A stretch of DNA of 64,000 nt, taken from Burkholderiales bacterium (lineage in GTDB: Bacteria > Pseudomonadota > Gammaproteobacteria > Burkholderiales > Burkholderiaceae_C). Numbering within the stretch: the stretch's first letter is position 1; each line of letters starts with the position of its first letter. A model generated the notes under the pieces. The model saw only the letters and a list, made by a program, of their open reading frames with translations. It searched no databases and had not been told where the DNA came from. A program made the position numbers and the translations under genes. Below are positions 62,166 through 64,000 of this stretch, in pieces. The stretch lies in NCBI GenBank assembly GCA_016223165.1, contig JACRPO010000009.1:310001-374000 (forward strand), in the 5' to 3' direction.

Positions 62166-64000
62166 ATGCCGCTGAGGACCTCCACCCCCTGGCCGAGAGC
62201 GACGGCTCGGCCCGCACGCGCGTTTGCGTTGGTGTTTTCCCTTCTTTTCCTGACGCTCGTCTTGTCGCAAGCGGCCCGGGGGCAGACGTTGAAGCTGCGG
62301 CTGCTGCAGACCACCGACCTGCACATGAACCTGGTGAACCACGACTACTACCAGGACAAGCCGACCGACGAATACGGCCTCGCGAAGACGGCCACGCTCA
62401 TCAAGGCGGCGCGCGCCGAAGCCCGCAACGTGCTGCTGTTCGACAACGGCGACCTGCTGCAGGGCAGCCCGCTCGGGGACCACGTCGCGCGCACCAGGCC
62501 GCCGGCCGAAGGCCAGCCGCACCCGGCGCACCGCGTCATGCGCGCCCTCGGCTACGACGCGGCCAACATCGGCAACCACGACTTCAACTACGGCCTGCCC
62601 TTCCTGCAGCGCGCCATCGCGAGCGCCGGCTTTCCGTATGTCAACGCCAACATCGTGCTCGACGACGGCGGCGGCAAGGCCGCCGGTTCGGGTTCGGAGG
62701 CGGCTTCGGATGCAAGAAGCGCCTTCACGCCCTTCGTCATCCTCGAGCGCCGCTTCACCGACGAGGCCGGCGCCACGCACACGCTGAAGATCGGCGTCGT
62801 CGGCTTCGTGCCGCCGCAGGTGATGCAGTGGGACCGCCAGCACCTGCTCGGCCGCGTGGTGGCGCGCGACATCCCCGAGACCGCGCGCGCGCTCGTGCCG
62901 CGCGTCAAGGCCGCCGGCGCCGACGTGGTGGTCGCCATCGCGCACTCGGGCTTCGAGCGCGGCGAGACCGTCTTCTTCGCCGAGAACGCCATCGCGCGGC
63001 TGGCTGAGGTGCCGGGCGTCGACGCCTTGCTCTTCGGCCACTCGCACGGCGAATTCCCGGGCCGCTTCTTCAACGCCCACCCCAAGGTGGACCTGGCGCG
63101 CGGCACGATCAACGGCGTGCCGGCGGTGATGCCCGGCTTCTGGGGCAGCCACCTGGGCGTGATCGACCTGGTGCTCGAAAGGACGCTCGAGAAGGCAGGC
63201 CCGACGTGGAAGGTGAGCGACGCGCGCGCTGAGCTGCGCGCCGTGTGGGACCGCGCCAACCGCAAGCCGCTCGTCGAGGCCGACGCCACCATCGCCGCGC
63301 TGGTGGCCGAAGAGCATGCCGCCACCGTGGCGCAGATGCGCGCGCAGATCGCCGAGACGACGAGCCCCATCCACAGCTTCTTCGCGCAGGTGGCCGACGA
63401 CCCGAGCGTGCAGCTCGTCTCGCTGGCGCAGATCGCCTACGCGAAGAAGGCGCTCGCGGGCACGCCGCATGCGGCGCTGCCGGTCCTCTCGGCGGCGGCG
63501 CCGTTCAAGACCGGCGGGCGCCAGGGGAACAACTACTACACCGACATTCCGGTCGGCCCGATCGCGCTGCGGCACGTCGCCGACCTGTACATCTATCCGA
63601 ACACGCTGAAGGTGGTGAAGCTCACCGGCGCGCAGGTGCGCGAGTGGCTCGAGATGTCGGCCGGCCAGTTCAATCGCATCGATCCGGCCGGGCCTGCCGA
63701 GCAGAACCTGATCAACACCGCGTTCCCGAGCTTCAACTTCGACTCGATCGACGGCGTCAGCTACGGCATCGACGTGACGCAGCCGGCCCGCTACGACAAC
63801 CGCGGCAAGCTCGTCGCGCCCGAGGCGCACCGCATCGTCGACCTGCGCTTCGACGGGCGCGCCATCGACGAGGGCGCCTCGTTCGCCGTCGTCACCAACA
63901 ACTACCGCGCCAACGGCGGCGGCAACTTCCCGGCGCTGGACGGCGGCAACGTCATCCTCGACGCACCCGACGAGAACCGCGCGGCGCTGGTCACGTACCT
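62166..64000 (+). CDS. cpdB: CpdB-type 2',3'-cyclic-nucleotide 2'-phosphodiesterase/3'-nucleotidase (truncated by window end)
   Basis: This is the first 611 residues of a periplasmic nucleotidase that opens 2',3'-cyclic nucleotides and removes the 3'-phosphate. It has a signal peptide (FALVFSLLFLTLVLSQAARGQ) and then metallophosphatase motifs: LRLLQTTDLHMNLVNHDYY near residues 45-63, DNGDLLQGSPLG, NIGNHDFNYGLPF, IAHSGFERGE and FGHSHGEFPG. The 5'-nucleotidase C-terminal domain begins around residue 390 with NNYYTDIPVGPIALRHVADLYIYPNTLKVVKLTGAQVREWLE and continues to the window edge with YRANGGGNFPAL. It lies divergent from the Oar-like receptor and may supply nucleosides and phosphate. The reading frame stays open to base 64000. 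Confidence 0.93.
   Translation, partial: MPLRTSTPWPRATARPARAFALVFSLLFLTLVLSQAARGQTLKLRLLQTTDLHMNLVNHDYYQDKPTDEYGLAKTATLIKAARAEARNVLLFDNGDLLQGSPLGDHVARTRPPAEGQPHPAHRVMRALGYDAANIGNHDFNYGLPFLQRAIASAGFPYVNANIVLDDGGGKAAGSGSEAASDARSAFTPFVILERRFTDEAGATHTLKIGVVGFVPPQVMQWDRQHLLGRVVARDIPETARALVPRVKAAGADVVVAIAHSGFERGETVFFAENAIARLAEVPGVDALLFGHSHGEFPGRFFNAHPKVDLARGTINGVPAVMPGFWGSHLGVIDLVLERTLEKAGPTWKVSDARAELRAVWDRANRKPLVEADATIAALVAEEHAATVAQMRAQIAETTSPIHSFFAQVADDPSVQLVSLAQIAYAKKALAGTPHAALPVLSAAAPFKTGGRQGNNYYTDIPVGPIALRHVADLYIYPNTLKVVKLTGAQVREWLEMSAGQFNRIDPAGPAEQNLINTAFPSFNFDSIDGVSYGIDVTQPARYDNRGKLVAPEAHRIVDLRFDGRAIDEGASFAVVTNNYRANGGGNFPALDGGNVILDAPDENRAALVTY

Noticed and set aside
58055..63007. Long plus-strand open frame over the Oar-like receptor and into the CpdB-type gene.
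   Set aside because: It opposes a well-supported receptor and then overlaps the nucleotidase in the wrong frame; the true nucleotidase frame starts at 62166.

Overview
The window is about 64 kb of very GC-rich bacterial chromosome. It most likely comes from a betaproteobacterium of the order Burkholderiales. The signs are two Bug/TctC-type solute-binding proteins, a fused indolepyruvate ferredoxin oxidoreductase with a divergent Lrp regulator, an FhaC/haemagglutinin two-partner secretion pair, TRAP transport, AtzF/AtzG-type nitrogen genes and many LPS-bearing Gram-negative outer-membrane functions. No rRNA, tRNA, CRISPR array, integrase or phage gene was seen. Coding density is high, and gaps of more than 300 bases are few (14458-14907, 22868-23281, 25520-25864, 61859-62165).

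Layout. 1-4229 (minus) is a nitrogen-scavenging cluster: allophanate hydrolase, a peptide-type ABC solute-binding protein, an AtzG-like small subunit and the start of an AtzE-like amidase. 4432-7526 (minus) holds a degenerate histidine-kinase-like protein and a GspE/PilB ATPase. 7801-17865 (plus) is a TpsB transporter, a 1590-residue TpsA exoprotein and an exported WD40-like/caspase protein. 17919-22867 (minus) has a VapBC-type pair, a YdeI-like protein, an ABC-2 exporter, an MFS permease and a YciI-like protein. 23282-25519 holds an orphan HTH antitoxin-like gene and a three-gene operon of unknown function. 25865-31887 is a TRAP transporter with a GMC oxidoreductase and a divergent IclR regulator. 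32511-38081 is an aromatic ring-cleavage cluster (Bug protein, flavin hydroxylase, FAH hydrolase, extradiol dioxygenase, HbpS/GlcG-like protein) with a divergent GntR regulator.

38118-43902 (minus) is a translationally coupled TonB receptor, YfiR-like protein and hybrid histidine kinase operon. 44001-49705 is a CoA transferase facing an acyl-CoA ligase, acylating aldehyde dehydrogenase and Bug protein set that could be a sulfoacetate route. 49910-53517 holds a Kdo transferase, a YciI-like lipoprotein, an acetyltransferase, a 159-bp miniature inverted-repeat element and a Uma2 nuclease. 53605-58353 is indolepyruvate ferredoxin oxidoreductase with a divergent Lrp regulator and a VOC protein. 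58442-64000 is an Oar-like TonB receptor divergent from a truncated CpdB-type nucleotidase.

Two themes stand out. First, the window is rich in catabolic modules, each with its own uptake protein and divergent regulator, and palindromes that could be their operators are visible at 4240, 30952 and 37299. Second, there are many short tandem repeats. Units of 9, 12 and 18 bp sit in frame inside genes and encode low-complexity linkers, while units of 6, 11 and 24 bp sit between genes. The least familiar biology is the secretion pair next to an exported caspase (7801-17865), the operon at 23777-25519, and the 11-bp array that runs through a stop and a start codon at 47099-47197.
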